From NCBI GenBank assembly GCA_902825845.1, contig CADECM010000052.1:1-40622 (forward strand): a DNA stretch of 40,622 nt, written 5' to 3'. Source of the DNA: an uncultured beta proteobacterium. Its GTDB lineage: Bacteria; Pseudomonadota; Gammaproteobacteria; Burkholderiales; SG8-41. The notes beneath the pieces are model-generated. The model searched no databases and had not been told where the DNA came from. It saw nothing but the letters and a program-made list of their open reading frames with translations. Made by a program: the position numbers and the translations under genes. The first letter of the stretch is position 1, and each line of letters starts with the position of its first letter. This document shows positions 33,368-40,622 of the stretch, in pieces.

Positions 33368-34612
33368 GTGCTGCACGACATTCAGGCACTGACCGTCAAC
33401 GGCGAAAGGCTGTGGCAGTCGCTGATGGACATGGCGCACATCGGCGCCACGCCGAAGGGCGGCGTCAAACGCATTGCACTCACGCCCGAAGACAAAGCCG
33501 GCCGCGATCAATTCATTGCGTGGTGCACGGCGCAGGGACTTTCCCTCACCATCGACCGCATGGGCAATATTTTCGCGCGCCGCGAAGGCAGCGATCCCAC
33601 GCTGCCGCCAGTGATCAGCGGCAGCCATCTCGATACGCAACCGACCGGCGGACGCTTCGACGGCTGTTACGGCGTGATGGCCGCGCTGGAAGTGTGCCGC
33701 ACGCTTGACGATCACGGCATCCAGACCCGCCACCCGATCGAAGTCGCGGTGTGGACCAACGAGGAAGGCACGCGCTTCACGCCGGTGATGGAAGGCTCCG
33801 GCGTGTTCGCCGGCAAGTTCAGCATCGAGCATGCGCGCGAACAGAAGGACATCGACGGCATCACCATGGGTGCGGCGCTCGATGCCATCGGCTACGCCGG
33901 CGACGCACCCTGCGGCGGGCGCCCGGTGGCCGCGTATTTTGAGGCGCACATCGAGCAGGGGCCGGTGCTGGAAAACGAAGACAAGGTAATCGGCGTGGTG
34001 AGCGGCGGGCTGGGCCAGCGCTGGTTCGATGTCACCGTCAGCGGCATGGCGGCACACGCGGGGCCGACGCCGATGCACCTGCGGCGCGACGCGCTGCAGG
34101 GCGCAGCGCCGATCATTGCGGCCATCGATGCCATCGGCCGCGCGCACCCCGACACGCGCGCCACCGTGGGCCACATGCGCGTGGAGCCCAATTCGCGCAA
34201 CGTCATCCCCGGCAGCGTGCATTTCAGCGTCGATTTGCGCGCGCCGGCCGACGCCATGCTGGCCGCGATGGAAGCGCAGTTGCGCGAGGCCGCCACGCGC
34301 GAATGTACTGCGCGACGGCTGGATTACACCATGGTGCAAACGGTCTACTTTCCGCCGACGCCGTTTGCCGACGTCTGCAAAAACGCCGTGCGCGCGGCGG
34401 CGCAGCGCTACGGCTACCCGCATCGCGAGCTGGTCAGCGGCGCGGGACACGACGCGATCTATCTCGCCTCGGTCTGTCCCACCGGCATGATTTTCGTGCC
34501 ATGCAAGGACGGCATCAGCCACAACGAGATCGAGGACGCGCAGCCGCCGCACATCACCGCGGGCTGCAATGTGCTGCTGCAGGCGGTGCTGGAACTCGCC
34601 GGGGTGGCGTAA
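33368..34612 (+). CDS. M20-family Zn-dependent amidohydrolase (N-carbamoyl-amino-acid hydrolase/allantoate amidohydrolase-like)
   Basis: A 414-residue binuclear zinc hydrolase. Metal-binding residues are H87 (SGSHLDTQP), D98 (GGRFDGCYG), E132/E133 (WTNEEGTRF), the His of AHIEQGP and the late ISHNEIE. The family cleaves carbamoyl or amide bonds in compounds such as N-carbamoyl amino acids, allantoate and ureidoglycolate. The start is GTG at 33368 with a strong GGAGG. It follows the lyase gene and precedes the hydroxylase and TRAP genes, suggesting a shared pathway in which it removes an amide or carbamoyl group. The exact substrate is unknown. Confidence 0.88.
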   Translation: MLHDIQALTVNGERLWQSLMDMAHIGATPKGGVKRIALTPEDKAGRDQFIAWCTAQGLSLTIDRMGNIFARREGSDPTLPPVISGSHLDTQPTGGRFDGCYGVMAALEVCRTLDDHGIQTRHPIEVAVWTNEEGTRFTPVMEGSGVFAGKFSIEHAREQKDIDGITMGAALDAIGYAGDAPCGGRPVAAYFEAHIEQGPVLENEDKVIGVVSGGLGQRWFDVTVSGMAAHAGPTPMHLRRDALQGAAPIIAAIDAIGRAHPDTRATVGHMRVEPNSRNVIPGSVHFSVDLRAPADAMLAAMEAQLREAATRECTARRLDYTMVQTVYFPPTPFADVCKNAVRAAAQRYGYPHRELVSGAGHDAIYLASVCPTGMIFVPCKDGISHNEIEDAQPPHITAGCNVLLQAVLELAGVA

Positions 34613-34650
34613 CATTGGCGGGATCGCGCGCCCTCTCACGCTAACGGTTC

Positions 34651-35832
34651 ATGCGCACTCAAGTCGCCATCATCGGCGGCGGCCCCGCGGGGATGCTGCT
34701 GTCCGAAATCCTGCACCAGCACGATATCCGCTCCGTGGTCGTGGAAAAGCACGGCCGCGCGCATGTGCTCTCGCGCATACGTGCCGGCGTGCTGGAGCCG
34801 TCCACCGTCGACGTTCTGCATCGCCACGGGCTCGGCACGCGCCTGGCGCGGGATGGCAAACCGCACGACGGCATGCGGCTGGTGTGGGCCGGGCGCGGCG
34901 ACCTGTTTGTGGATACGCTGCGCCACACCGGCCAGCGCATGACCACCTACGGCCAGACCAGCATTCAGGAAGATTTGTTTGCCGCGGCGGATGCGCGCGG
35001 GGCGGCGCTGATCACCCAAGCGCAGAACGTGCAACTTCACGGCATCGACGGCGCGCAGCCCTGCGTTACGTTTACGCACGACGGGCAGGCGCAGCGCCTC
35101 GACTGCGATTTCATCGCAGGCTGTGACGGTTTTCATGGCGTCACACGCAGCGCGATACCGGCGGCGATGACACGCGAGTACACCCTGAGCTATCCCTACG
35201 CCTGGCTGGGCGTGCTCGCGCCCGTGCCGCCGTTGCCCGACATCACCTATGTGCACCACCCGCGCGGCTTTGCGCTGGCGTCCTCGCGCAGCGCCACGCT
35301 CAGCCGTTACTACCTCCAGACACCGCTCGATGCACGCATCGAGGACTGGCCCGATGATCGCTTCTGGGACGAATTGCGGCAGCGGTTTCCAAGCGACTGG
35401 GCGCGCCACATCGTCGCCGGGCCGGCCACCGAAAAGTCGCTGACCACGTTGCGCAGTTTCGTGGTCGAACCGCTGCGCCACGGCCGGCTGTTCCTCGCCG
35501 GTGACGCGGCACATATCGTGCCGCCCACCGGTGCCAAGGGACTGAATCTGGCGGTTTCCGATGTGTTCTATTTGTCGCGCGCACTGTTCGCGCATTACGC
35601 GCGCGGCGACGACAGTGCGCTGGCGCGCTACGGCGAAACCGCGCTGCGCCGCGTGTGGCATGCGGTGCGCACGTCGCGCTACCTCACCACATTGCTGCAT
35701 ATCGATCCGGCCGCAACCGCGTTCGAACGTCGCGCCCAGGATTACGAATTCGAACACCTGCAGACATCGGTTGCGGCGCAAGCGCTGCTGGCGGCGCAGT
35801 ACGCTGGCTTGCCGCTGGAAGAGTTAACATAA
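34651..35832 (+). CDS. pobA: 4-hydroxybenzoate 3-monooxygenase
   Basis: A 393-residue flavoprotein that hydroxylates 4-hydroxybenzoate to protocatechuate with NADPH and oxygen. FAD motifs GGGPAGM (9-15) and LAGDAAHIVPPTGAKGLN are clear. By comparison with the Pseudomonas enzyme, the substrate-binding residues all appear conserved: the Tyr in ITYVHHPRGF (Y201 equivalent), Ser and Arg in SSRSATLSR (S212, R214, R220) and the C-terminal Tyr in QYAGLP (Y385). The sequence therefore fits a genuine PobA rather than only a relative. No ring-cleavage genes are in the window. It lies 38 bp after the amidohydrolase gene. Confidence 0.9.
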   Translation: MRTQVAIIGGGPAGMLLSEILHQHDIRSVVVEKHGRAHVLSRIRAGVLEPSTVDVLHRHGLGTRLARDGKPHDGMRLVWAGRGDLFVDTLRHTGQRMTTYGQTSIQEDLFAAADARGAALITQAQNVQLHGIDGAQPCVTFTHDGQAQRLDCDFIAGCDGFHGVTRSAIPAAMTREYTLSYPYAWLGVLAPVPPLPDITYVHHPRGFALASSRSATLSRYYLQTPLDARIEDWPDDRFWDELRQRFPSDWARHIVAGPATEKSLTTLRSFVVEPLRHGRLFLAGDAAHIVPPTGAKGLNLAVSDVFYLSRALFAHYARGDDSALARYGETALRRVWHAVRTSRYLTTLLHIDPAATAFERRAQDYEFEHLQTSVAAQALLAAQYAGLPLEELT

Positions 35833-35862
35833 CTCATTGATTATATTGTATTTTCAAAAACC
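35830..35862 (-). repeat. AT-rich boundary element j
   Basis: On the plus strand AACTCATTGATTATATTGTA follows the pobA stop. The same AACTCATTGATT-TA occurs on the minus strand at the end of the M23 gene (element k). Read on the minus strand it ends in ATAATCAATGAGTTA. It marks the border between pobA and the TRAP genes. Confidence 0.45.
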
Positions 35863-35923
35863 GCAAGGCATGCACCGATCCGCTACCATTGCACGCTTGC
35901 CGCTACTTTGTTCAGGAGAAAGC

Positions 35924-36955
35924 ATGATCCGTTCGTTGTACCAGCTCACCGTTGCCTGCGTCATCGCGGGTCTGTCGTCCAATGCGCCCGCGCAGGAAGT
36001 CACCCTCAAGGTGCATCACTTTCTGTCGGCGTTGTCGCCCGCGCACACCCAGCTGATCACACCCTGGTGCGACAAAATTGCCAAGGAATCCGCCGGCCGG
36101 CTGAAGTGCCAGATCTATCCGTCGATGCAACTGGGCGGCGCGCCGCCGCAGCTCTACGATCAGGTGAAGGATGGCGTAGCCGATGTCGTGTGGACGCTGC
36201 CGGGATACAACGCCGGACGCTTTCCGTCCGTCGAGGTGTTCGAGCTGCCGTTCATGATGACCGACGCCGTGGGCACCTCGCGCGCGTTGTGGCAATACGT
36301 CGAGAAGCATGCGAAAGATGAATTCAAGGACGTGCGGCCGCTGGCGTTTCACGTGCATGGGCCGGGCTACATCCATATGCGCGACAAGCCGGTGCGCACG
36401 CTCGCCGACCTGAAGGGCGTGAAGGTGCGTGCGCCCACGCGGCTCACCAACAAGCTGATCGCCGCCCTCGGCGCGACACCGGTCGGAATGCCGGTGCCGC
36501 AGGTGCCCGAGGCGTTGAGCCGGGGCGTGATTGACGGCGCGATGATCCCATGGGAAGTGGTACCGGCGGTGCGCGTACACGAACTCGCCAAGCACCACAC
36601 CGAAACCGATCCCAAGCTGCCGGCGTTGTATACCTCCACCTTCATCTTCGCCATGAACCCGGCGCGCTACGCCGCGCTGCCGCCCGATCTCAAACGCGTG
36701 ATCGATGCCAATTCGGGCACCGGGCTGTCGGCGCAGGCGGGCAAGGTCATCCTCGACGCGGACGGGCCGGGGCGCAAGCTGGCGCAACATCGCGGCAATC
36801 AGTTCTACATGCTCAACGCGACGGAACTTGAACAATGGCGGCGCATTGCGCAAAACGTGCGCGATGACTGGGTCAAGGACATGAGCGGCAAGGGACGCGA
36901 CGGCACGGCGCTGCTCAAGGCCGCGCAGGGCCTGATCGCGCAAAACGTGAAATAG
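35924..36955 (+). CDS. TRAP transporter substrate-binding protein (DctP family)
   Basis: A 343-residue periplasmic receptor with a signal peptide ending SNAPAQ. The DctP core shows LKVHHFLSALSPAH, GRLKCQIYPSMQLGG and the conserved GVKVRAPTRLTNKLIAALGA, whose Arg usually contacts the substrate carboxylate. The start at 35924 is preceded by AGGAGA. It delivers an organic acid to the membrane subunits encoded next. The ligand cannot be predicted reliably; 4-hydroxybenzoate-type aromatics or amino acid derivatives would suit the neighbours. Confidence 0.93.
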   Translation: MIRSLYQLTVACVIAGLSSNAPAQEVTLKVHHFLSALSPAHTQLITPWCDKIAKESAGRLKCQIYPSMQLGGAPPQLYDQVKDGVADVVWTLPGYNAGRFPSVEVFELPFMMTDAVGTSRALWQYVEKHAKDEFKDVRPLAFHVHGPGYIHMRDKPVRTLADLKGVKVRAPTRLTNKLIAALGATPVGMPVPQVPEALSRGVIDGAMIPWEVVPAVRVHELAKHHTETDPKLPALYTSTFIFAMNPARYAALPPDLKRVIDANSGTGLSAQAGKVILDADGPGRKLAQHRGNQFYMLNATELEQWRRIAQNVRDDWVKDMSGKGRDGTALLKAAQGLIAQNVK

Positions 36956-37024
36956 CCGCGTGGCGTACTCGTTGCGTCTGCGCGACTGTCGCGCTGGCCG
37001 GCTTCCGCGCGCGCGGGCCGCGGC

Positions 37025-37483
37025 GTGATTGCCGCCGCCGCAAAATGGCTCGCACTCGCTGGCGGCGCGATTTTTTCCGCCATCACGCTGATGTCGGCCG
37101 CCTCCGTTGCCGGGCGGCTGGCGGGGCGGCCGATTCAGGGTGATTTCGAGCTGGTGCAACTGGGCTGCGCGGTGGCGATTGCGTGCTGCCTGCCGTACTG
37201 TCAGGTGCGGCGCGGGCACATCATCGTGGATTTTTTCACGCTGCGTGCTGCGGATCGCACCCGCCGCGCGCTGGATGTCCTGGGCGCGCTGCTGCTGGCA
37301 CTGGTGATGGCGCTCGCGGCATGGCGCACCGGCGCCGGTGCGGTGGCGATGAAAGCCAGCAATGAAACCTCGATGATCATGGGCCTGCCGGTGTGGTATG
37401 CCTATGCACTGATGACGCCCGCGTTTGCACTGACCGCGCTCGCCGCCCTCGACACCGCCCGCCGCGACTGGACCGCGCGATGA
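37025..37483 (+). CDS. TRAP transporter small permease (DctQ family)
   Basis: A 152-residue protein with four membrane helices, the small subunit of a TRAP carrier. Recognisable are ASVAGRLAGRPIQGDFELVQ and CLPYCQVRRGHIIVDFFTLR, as in DctQ proteins. It starts with GTG, and its stop overlaps the start of the large permease by 4 bp (ATGA). A 69-bp gap separates it from the receptor gene. Confidence 0.9.
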   Translation: MIAAAAKWLALAGGAIFSAITLMSAASVAGRLAGRPIQGDFELVQLGCAVAIACCLPYCQVRRGHIIVDFFTLRAADRTRRALDVLGALLLALVMALAAWRTGAGAVAMKASNETSMIMGLPVWYAYALMTPAFALTALAALDTARRDWTAR

Positions 37484-38805
37484 CCCCGCTCGCGGCCGGG
37501 ATCGGCATGTTCGCGGTCATGCTGGGCCTGATGGCGGTGCGCACGCCGATCGCCATCGCGATGTTCATTCCCGGCGCGGTGGGTTACGCGCTGCTGGCCA
37601 GCCCCGACGCGCTGCTCAATCACCTCAAGGGCGCAGCCTTCGCGCGCTACTCGTCGTACGACCTGTCGGTGATTCCGCTGTTCCTGCTGATGGGCCAGTT
37701 CGCCACCCATGGCGGCCTGTCACGCGCGCTGTTCGGGCTCGCCAACGCGCTGATCGGCCATCGCCGCGGCGGCATGGCGATGGCGGCCATCCTCGCGTGC
37801 GCGGCCTTCGGCGCCATCTGCGGCTCGTCGGTCGCCACGGCGGCAACGGTGACACAGGTGGCCCTGCCGGAAATGCGCCGCCATCACTACTCGGGGCGGC
37901 TCGCCACCGCCACACTCGCCGCGGGCGGCACACTGGGCATCCTGATTCCGCCCTCGGTGGTGCTGGTGGTGTACGGCATCCTCACCGAACAGAACATTGC
38001 GCGGCTGTTTGCGGCGGCGTTCATCCCGGGGCTGCTCGCGGTGGCGCTGTATCTCGCGGCGATTTACCTCTACGTGCGCCGACACCCCGATCACGGCCCG
38101 GCGTCTGCCCGTCACAGCGGCGCTGAGCGGCTCGCGCTATTCAAGGCGGTGTGGCCGGTGGCTGCGATTTTCGGGGTGGTGTTCGGCGGCATCTACGGCG
38201 GCGCGTTCACGCCCACCGAGGGCGCGGCCATCGGCGCGGCGGGCACGCTGATCGCCGGGCTCGCGCGGCGGGAATTGAATGCAAGGGCAATCCGCGACAG
38301 CTTTCTGGGCACGGCTGAAACCGCCGGCATGATTTTTCTGATTTTTCTGGGCGCCGACATGCTGAATGCGGCGCTCGCCCTGTCGCAGATGCCGGCGCAA
38401 CTGGCACAAGTCGTGGCAGGCAGCGGCTGGCCGCCGCTGACGATCATCGTCGCGATACTGGCGCTGTACGTACTGCTGGGGTGCGTGATGGATGAACTGT
38501 CGATGATTGTGCTCACCATTCCGATCCTGTTCCCTGCGGTGATGGCGCTTGACATTTACGGCCTCGATGCCCCCGCCAAAGCGGTGTGGTTCGGCATCCT
38601 CGTGCTGTGCGTGGTGGAGGTCGGCCTGATCGCGCCGCCGGTGGGACTCAACGTTTACGTCGTCAATAGTCACGCGCGCGACGTGCCAATCGCGGAAACC
38701 TATCGCGGCGTGCTGCCGTTTCTCGCCGCCGACGCGGTGCGGGTGACGCTGCTGGTGTTGTTCCCGGCGATCAGCTTGTGGCTGGCGCGCATGCTGGTGC
38801 CGTAG
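37480..38805 (+). CDS. TRAP transporter large permease (DctM family)
   Basis: A 441-residue integral membrane protein with about 12 helices, the ion-coupled translocation subunit. Typical segments are SVIPLFLLMGQFATHGGLSR, FGAICGSSVATAATVTQVAL and the repeated-half motif GILIPPSVVLVVYGI, with PPVGLNVYVVNS near the end. The ATG at 37480 overlaps the DctQ stop, which makes it a better start than the longer open frame. With DctP and DctQ it forms a complete carrier. Confidence 0.95.
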   Translation: MTPLAAGIGMFAVMLGLMAVRTPIAIAMFIPGAVGYALLASPDALLNHLKGAAFARYSSYDLSVIPLFLLMGQFATHGGLSRALFGLANALIGHRRGGMAMAAILACAAFGAICGSSVATAATVTQVALPEMRRHHYSGRLATATLAAGGTLGILIPPSVVLVVYGILTEQNIARLFAAAFIPGLLAVALYLAAIYLYVRRHPDHGPASARHSGAERLALFKAVWPVAAIFGVVFGGIYGGAFTPTEGAAIGAAGTLIAGLARRELNARAIRDSFLGTAETAGMIFLIFLGADMLNAALALSQMPAQLAQVVAGSGWPPLTIIVAILALYVLLGCVMDELSMIVLTIPILFPAVMALDIYGLDAPAKAVWFGILVLCVVEVGLIAPPVGLNVYVVNSHARDVPIAETYRGVLPFLAADAVRVTLLVLFPAISLWLARMLVP

Positions 38806-38871
38806 CGAAGCCACCGGCCGGTGCTGTGCGTCAGATTACATCCCGTCTATTGCGCCGAACGACTGAAGGGA

Positions 38872-40503
38872 TCAGGGATCGGTAACGGGTCCGGAGTCAT
38901 CGCCGCCAATGCCATAGTCAGTGATGATCTGCCTCACCGCCCGACTGATTTTGACGGTGAGGTCTTCGCGCCAATCGTCGGCGGATTGGCCATAGAGGAT
39001 CACGCGCCGCGTCGCCAGATCGATGGGGATATCGGCCGCATTGCGCGACAGGATCAGCACCGGTTTCGCGAGCGTGTGGGCGATGCCCAGTTCATACAGA
39101 ACGTTGGGATTGCGCCCGGTGATGTCGGCGACAATGAAGTCGGCCGCGTGGATGGCGTTCCAGATATCGTCGAGGATATCGGTTGGCGTAAACAGATCGT
39201 CGCCGCGCACCGCGCGCACATCGGCTTCCACGCAGGTATTCGCGATAACGCGATGCACCTCGCCCGACCACGCCTCGCTGAAGGGCATGACAATGAAGCA
39301 GGACGCCTTGCGCTGCGCGGCGGGCACAACGGGCGGCCCGAACAGGCGCTCACGGCCGAGGAACAGCACGTCGCCCCTGAGTCGCGCCGCCGATGCACGA
39401 AAGTCATCCAGGAACGCGCCCAGTCCGGTTGAAGCAAGGGCCGCGCGAATCCGCGGCGGCGCGGCATGCCAATCCGTCGATGCGAGGCGTTCCCGATGGG
39501 TGCGCGCCACATACTCACGCAAAAAGGTGACGGTGTCGTCGAAGCGATCCGTGATCCACACCAACAGCATCACCAGTGCGACCACGAACAGCACCGCGAC
39601 CAGTGACTTCCAGGCCACTGCGACCGGCAGAAGCCACACCAGCGGCGACAACAGGGCGGCGCCCAGGGAAATCAGGATCAACACGCCAGACAATCCGGAG
39701 CGGCCTTCACCTGCCGCGTCGGGTGTCGGCGCGACGATTGGGTCGGCGCCATCGCACGGAGAAGTCCCCGGCATCACGGCCATCGCGGCCAGAATCAGAA
39801 ATTGCCCGAACATCCATACCGCGTCGATCAGTTCCGGCACATTTCTGACACTGTAGGCCATGTCACTGGCCATCAGGACCACCGTCCCCACCAGCATCCA
39901 GACGACAATGCCGCGCTCCTTGAGCAGCATGCACAGCAGCCCGGTGACCAGAACCAGATACTCCAGTGCGGCCGTCACACCATCGAGCCGGCCAAGCGCG
40001 CTGCCCATATCGCCCGCGTACTGCTGGTAGTAAAAGCTGGCGAAGATGGCGCCCAGCCCCGCCATCAGCGCCACGAACACGAGCAACGTCAGCGGCGAAA
40101 GCTGCCGCTGACGCCAGCGTAACAAGGCAAGGCAGGACCACGCGCACAGCAGCGCAAAGACGCTAAAAGCGTAAATCGCATCTGAAATCAGATCGAGCGG
40201 ATCATCGCCGACGACCGCCGTTTTATCCGGCGCGCAAGCCGACGGCGCGCCCGTCCCGTAGGTCAGCCATACCACCGCCAACAGCAGGAACGACACCCCC
40301 TGCAGCGCGAGGAAACCCCGGTACGGGGCGCCGACACGGCGGCACGCCAGCAGCGCGGCCACCGCAGCCGCGGCCGCGACGCTGGCCTCGTCCCAGTTGT
40401 AGTGACAGGCGCCAAACGCCTTGTCACCCAACACCAGCCAGCTACCCAGCCACAGAACATAAAGCGCTGCAAACGCACCAACCTTAAGATCCGGAGATTG
40501 CAC
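38872..40503 (-). CDS. Polytopic membrane protein with C-terminal TIR-like/nucleoside deoxyribosyltransferase-like domain
   Basis: A 543-residue protein. The N-terminal half has about ten predicted membrane helices (about 8-320). Its DPLDLISDAIYAFSVFALL segment recalls membrane sensor modules that precede GGDEF/EAL domains. A basic linker with possible coiled coil (about 325-400) follows. The C-terminal domain (about 402-520) shows CFIVMPFSEAWSGEVHRVI, then DILDDIWNAIHAADFIVADI, then TGRNPNVLYELGIAHTLAKP. This fits TIR-like/NDT-like domains found in signalling and antiphage proteins, with E471 as the probable catalytic Glu. It may cut a nucleotide or NAD when the membrane part is triggered. 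The start is GTG at 40503, just after a stop codon and a transposon-like end, so the original N-terminus could differ. Confidence 0.75.
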   Translation of the reverse strand: MQSPDLKVGAFAALYVLWLGSWLVLGDKAFGACHYNWDEASVAAAAAVAALLACRRVGAPYRGFLALQGVSFLLLAVVWLTYGTGAPSACAPDKTAVVGDDPLDLISDAIYAFSVFALLCAWSCLALLRWRQRQLSPLTLLVFVALMAGLGAIFASFYYQQYAGDMGSALGRLDGVTAALEYLVLVTGLLCMLLKERGIVVWMLVGTVVLMASDMAYSVRNVPELIDAVWMFGQFLILAAMAVMPGTSPCDGADPIVAPTPDAAGEGRSGLSGVLILISLGAALLSPLVWLLPVAVAWKSLVAVLFVVALVMLLVWITDRFDDTVTFLREYVARTHRERLASTDWHAAPPRIRAALASTGLGAFLDDFRASAARLRGDVLFLGRERLFGPPVVPAAQRKASCFIVMPFSEAWSGEVHRVIANTCVEADVRAVRGDDLFTPTDILDDIWNAIHAADFIVADITGRNPNVLYELGIAHTLAKPVLILSRNAADIPIDLATRRVILYGQSADDWREDLTVKISRAVRQIITDYGIGGDDSGPVTDP

Positions 40504-40533
40504 TTGGGGTCAGGTCTTTTATTATCACATTCG
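40504..40533. other. Junction sequence with AGACCTGACCCC
   Basis: This short AT-rich spacer carries AAAAGACCTGACCCC on the minus strand, directly before the GTG start of the membrane protein and after the end of the transposase-like fragment. I recall similar sequence near REP-associated transposase genes in related bacteria, but this could not be checked here. Confidence 0.3.
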
Positions 40534-40622
40534 TCATCGCCGGGCGGCCTCATAGGCCTTTACCAACCGGCTCACCGTCGTGTAATGCACATCGAAGTGT
40601 GCGGCAATCGCCGCCATCGTAT
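40534..40622 (-). CDS. C-terminal fragment of a protein ending in a helix-turn-helix, probably REP-associated transposase (5' end outside window)
   Basis: The last 29 codons encode TMAAIAAHFDVHYTTVSRLV followed by KAYEAARR and a stop. This helix-turn-helix closely resembles the C-terminus of REP-associated (Y1-type) transposases. The catalytic part would lie to the right of the window. It ends 30 bp before the TIR-like gene on the same strand. A different HTH protein cannot be excluded. Confidence 0.5.
   Translation of the reverse strand, partial: TMAAIAAHFDVHYTTVSRLVKAYEAARR

Noticed and set aside
38812..38823. CACCGGCCGGTG palindrome as a terminator after the TRAP genes
   Set aside because: The arms are only 6 bp with no loop and no T run. 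It may be an isolated palindrome.

Overview
The window looks like a chromosome segment from a high-GC betaproteobacterium, most likely of the Burkholderiales/Nitrosomonadales sphere. The gene order aroQ-accB-accC-prmA-(zinc-ribbon DUF3426), a Bug-type periplasmic receptor and a TRAP transporter all fit that group. This is inferred from gene content only. Coding density is high, with one tRNA gene and no rRNA or CRISPR. There is one probable transposase fragment, at the right edge.

Region 1 (1-12,316, all minus strand) is a type I secretion and giant-adhesin locus of the LapA kind. Read 5' to 3' it holds a LapB-type ABC exporter, a LapC/HlyD-type membrane fusion protein, a LuxR-family regulator with an altered receiver domain, a TolC/LapE-type outer membrane protein, a secreted M23 peptidase and the first 1,445 codons of the adhesin. 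The adhesin begins with a retention module carrying an AAAG dialanine motif where LapG-type proteases cut, then a Calx-beta domain and long tandem repeats. Neither lapG nor lapD is in the window. A three-half-site GGTATC/GATACC array lies upstream of the adhesin.

Region 2 (12,670-26,669) is housekeeping: tRNA-Arg(CCG), a membrane-anchored cytochrome c, apaH, an acyltransferase, a PfkB kinase, mscL and dgkA. A long minus-strand run follows: (SDR)-cutA-dsbD-tlpA-aroQ-accB-accC-prmA-DUF3426-gcvH. A ferredoxin-reductase gene diverges from the SDR gene.

Region 3 (26,690-38,805) is accessory and catabolic. It holds a Bug receptor, a frameshifted cupin, an SMP-30 lactonase, a DUF1080 lipoprotein, an orphan macrodomain and an aldo/keto reductase. 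These are followed by an argininosuccinate-lyase-like enzyme, an M20 amidohydrolase, 4-hydroxybenzoate 3-monooxygenase and a complete TRAP transporter, which together suggest uptake and breakdown of an amino- or amide-linked, possibly aromatic, substrate.

Region 4 (38,872-40,622) encodes a polytopic membrane protein fused to a cytosolic TIR-like/nucleoside-deoxyribosyltransferase-like domain, next to a transposase-like fragment.

The strongest unexplained signal is a family of at least eleven short (about 30-43 bp), very AT-rich, mutually similar sequences at gene boundaries throughout the window. Two copies match at 24 of 25 positions in opposite orientations. Some form gene ends, including the DsbD signal peptide and the C-terminus of the M23 peptidase. 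Non-ATG starts are also common: TTG is the best start for four genes.
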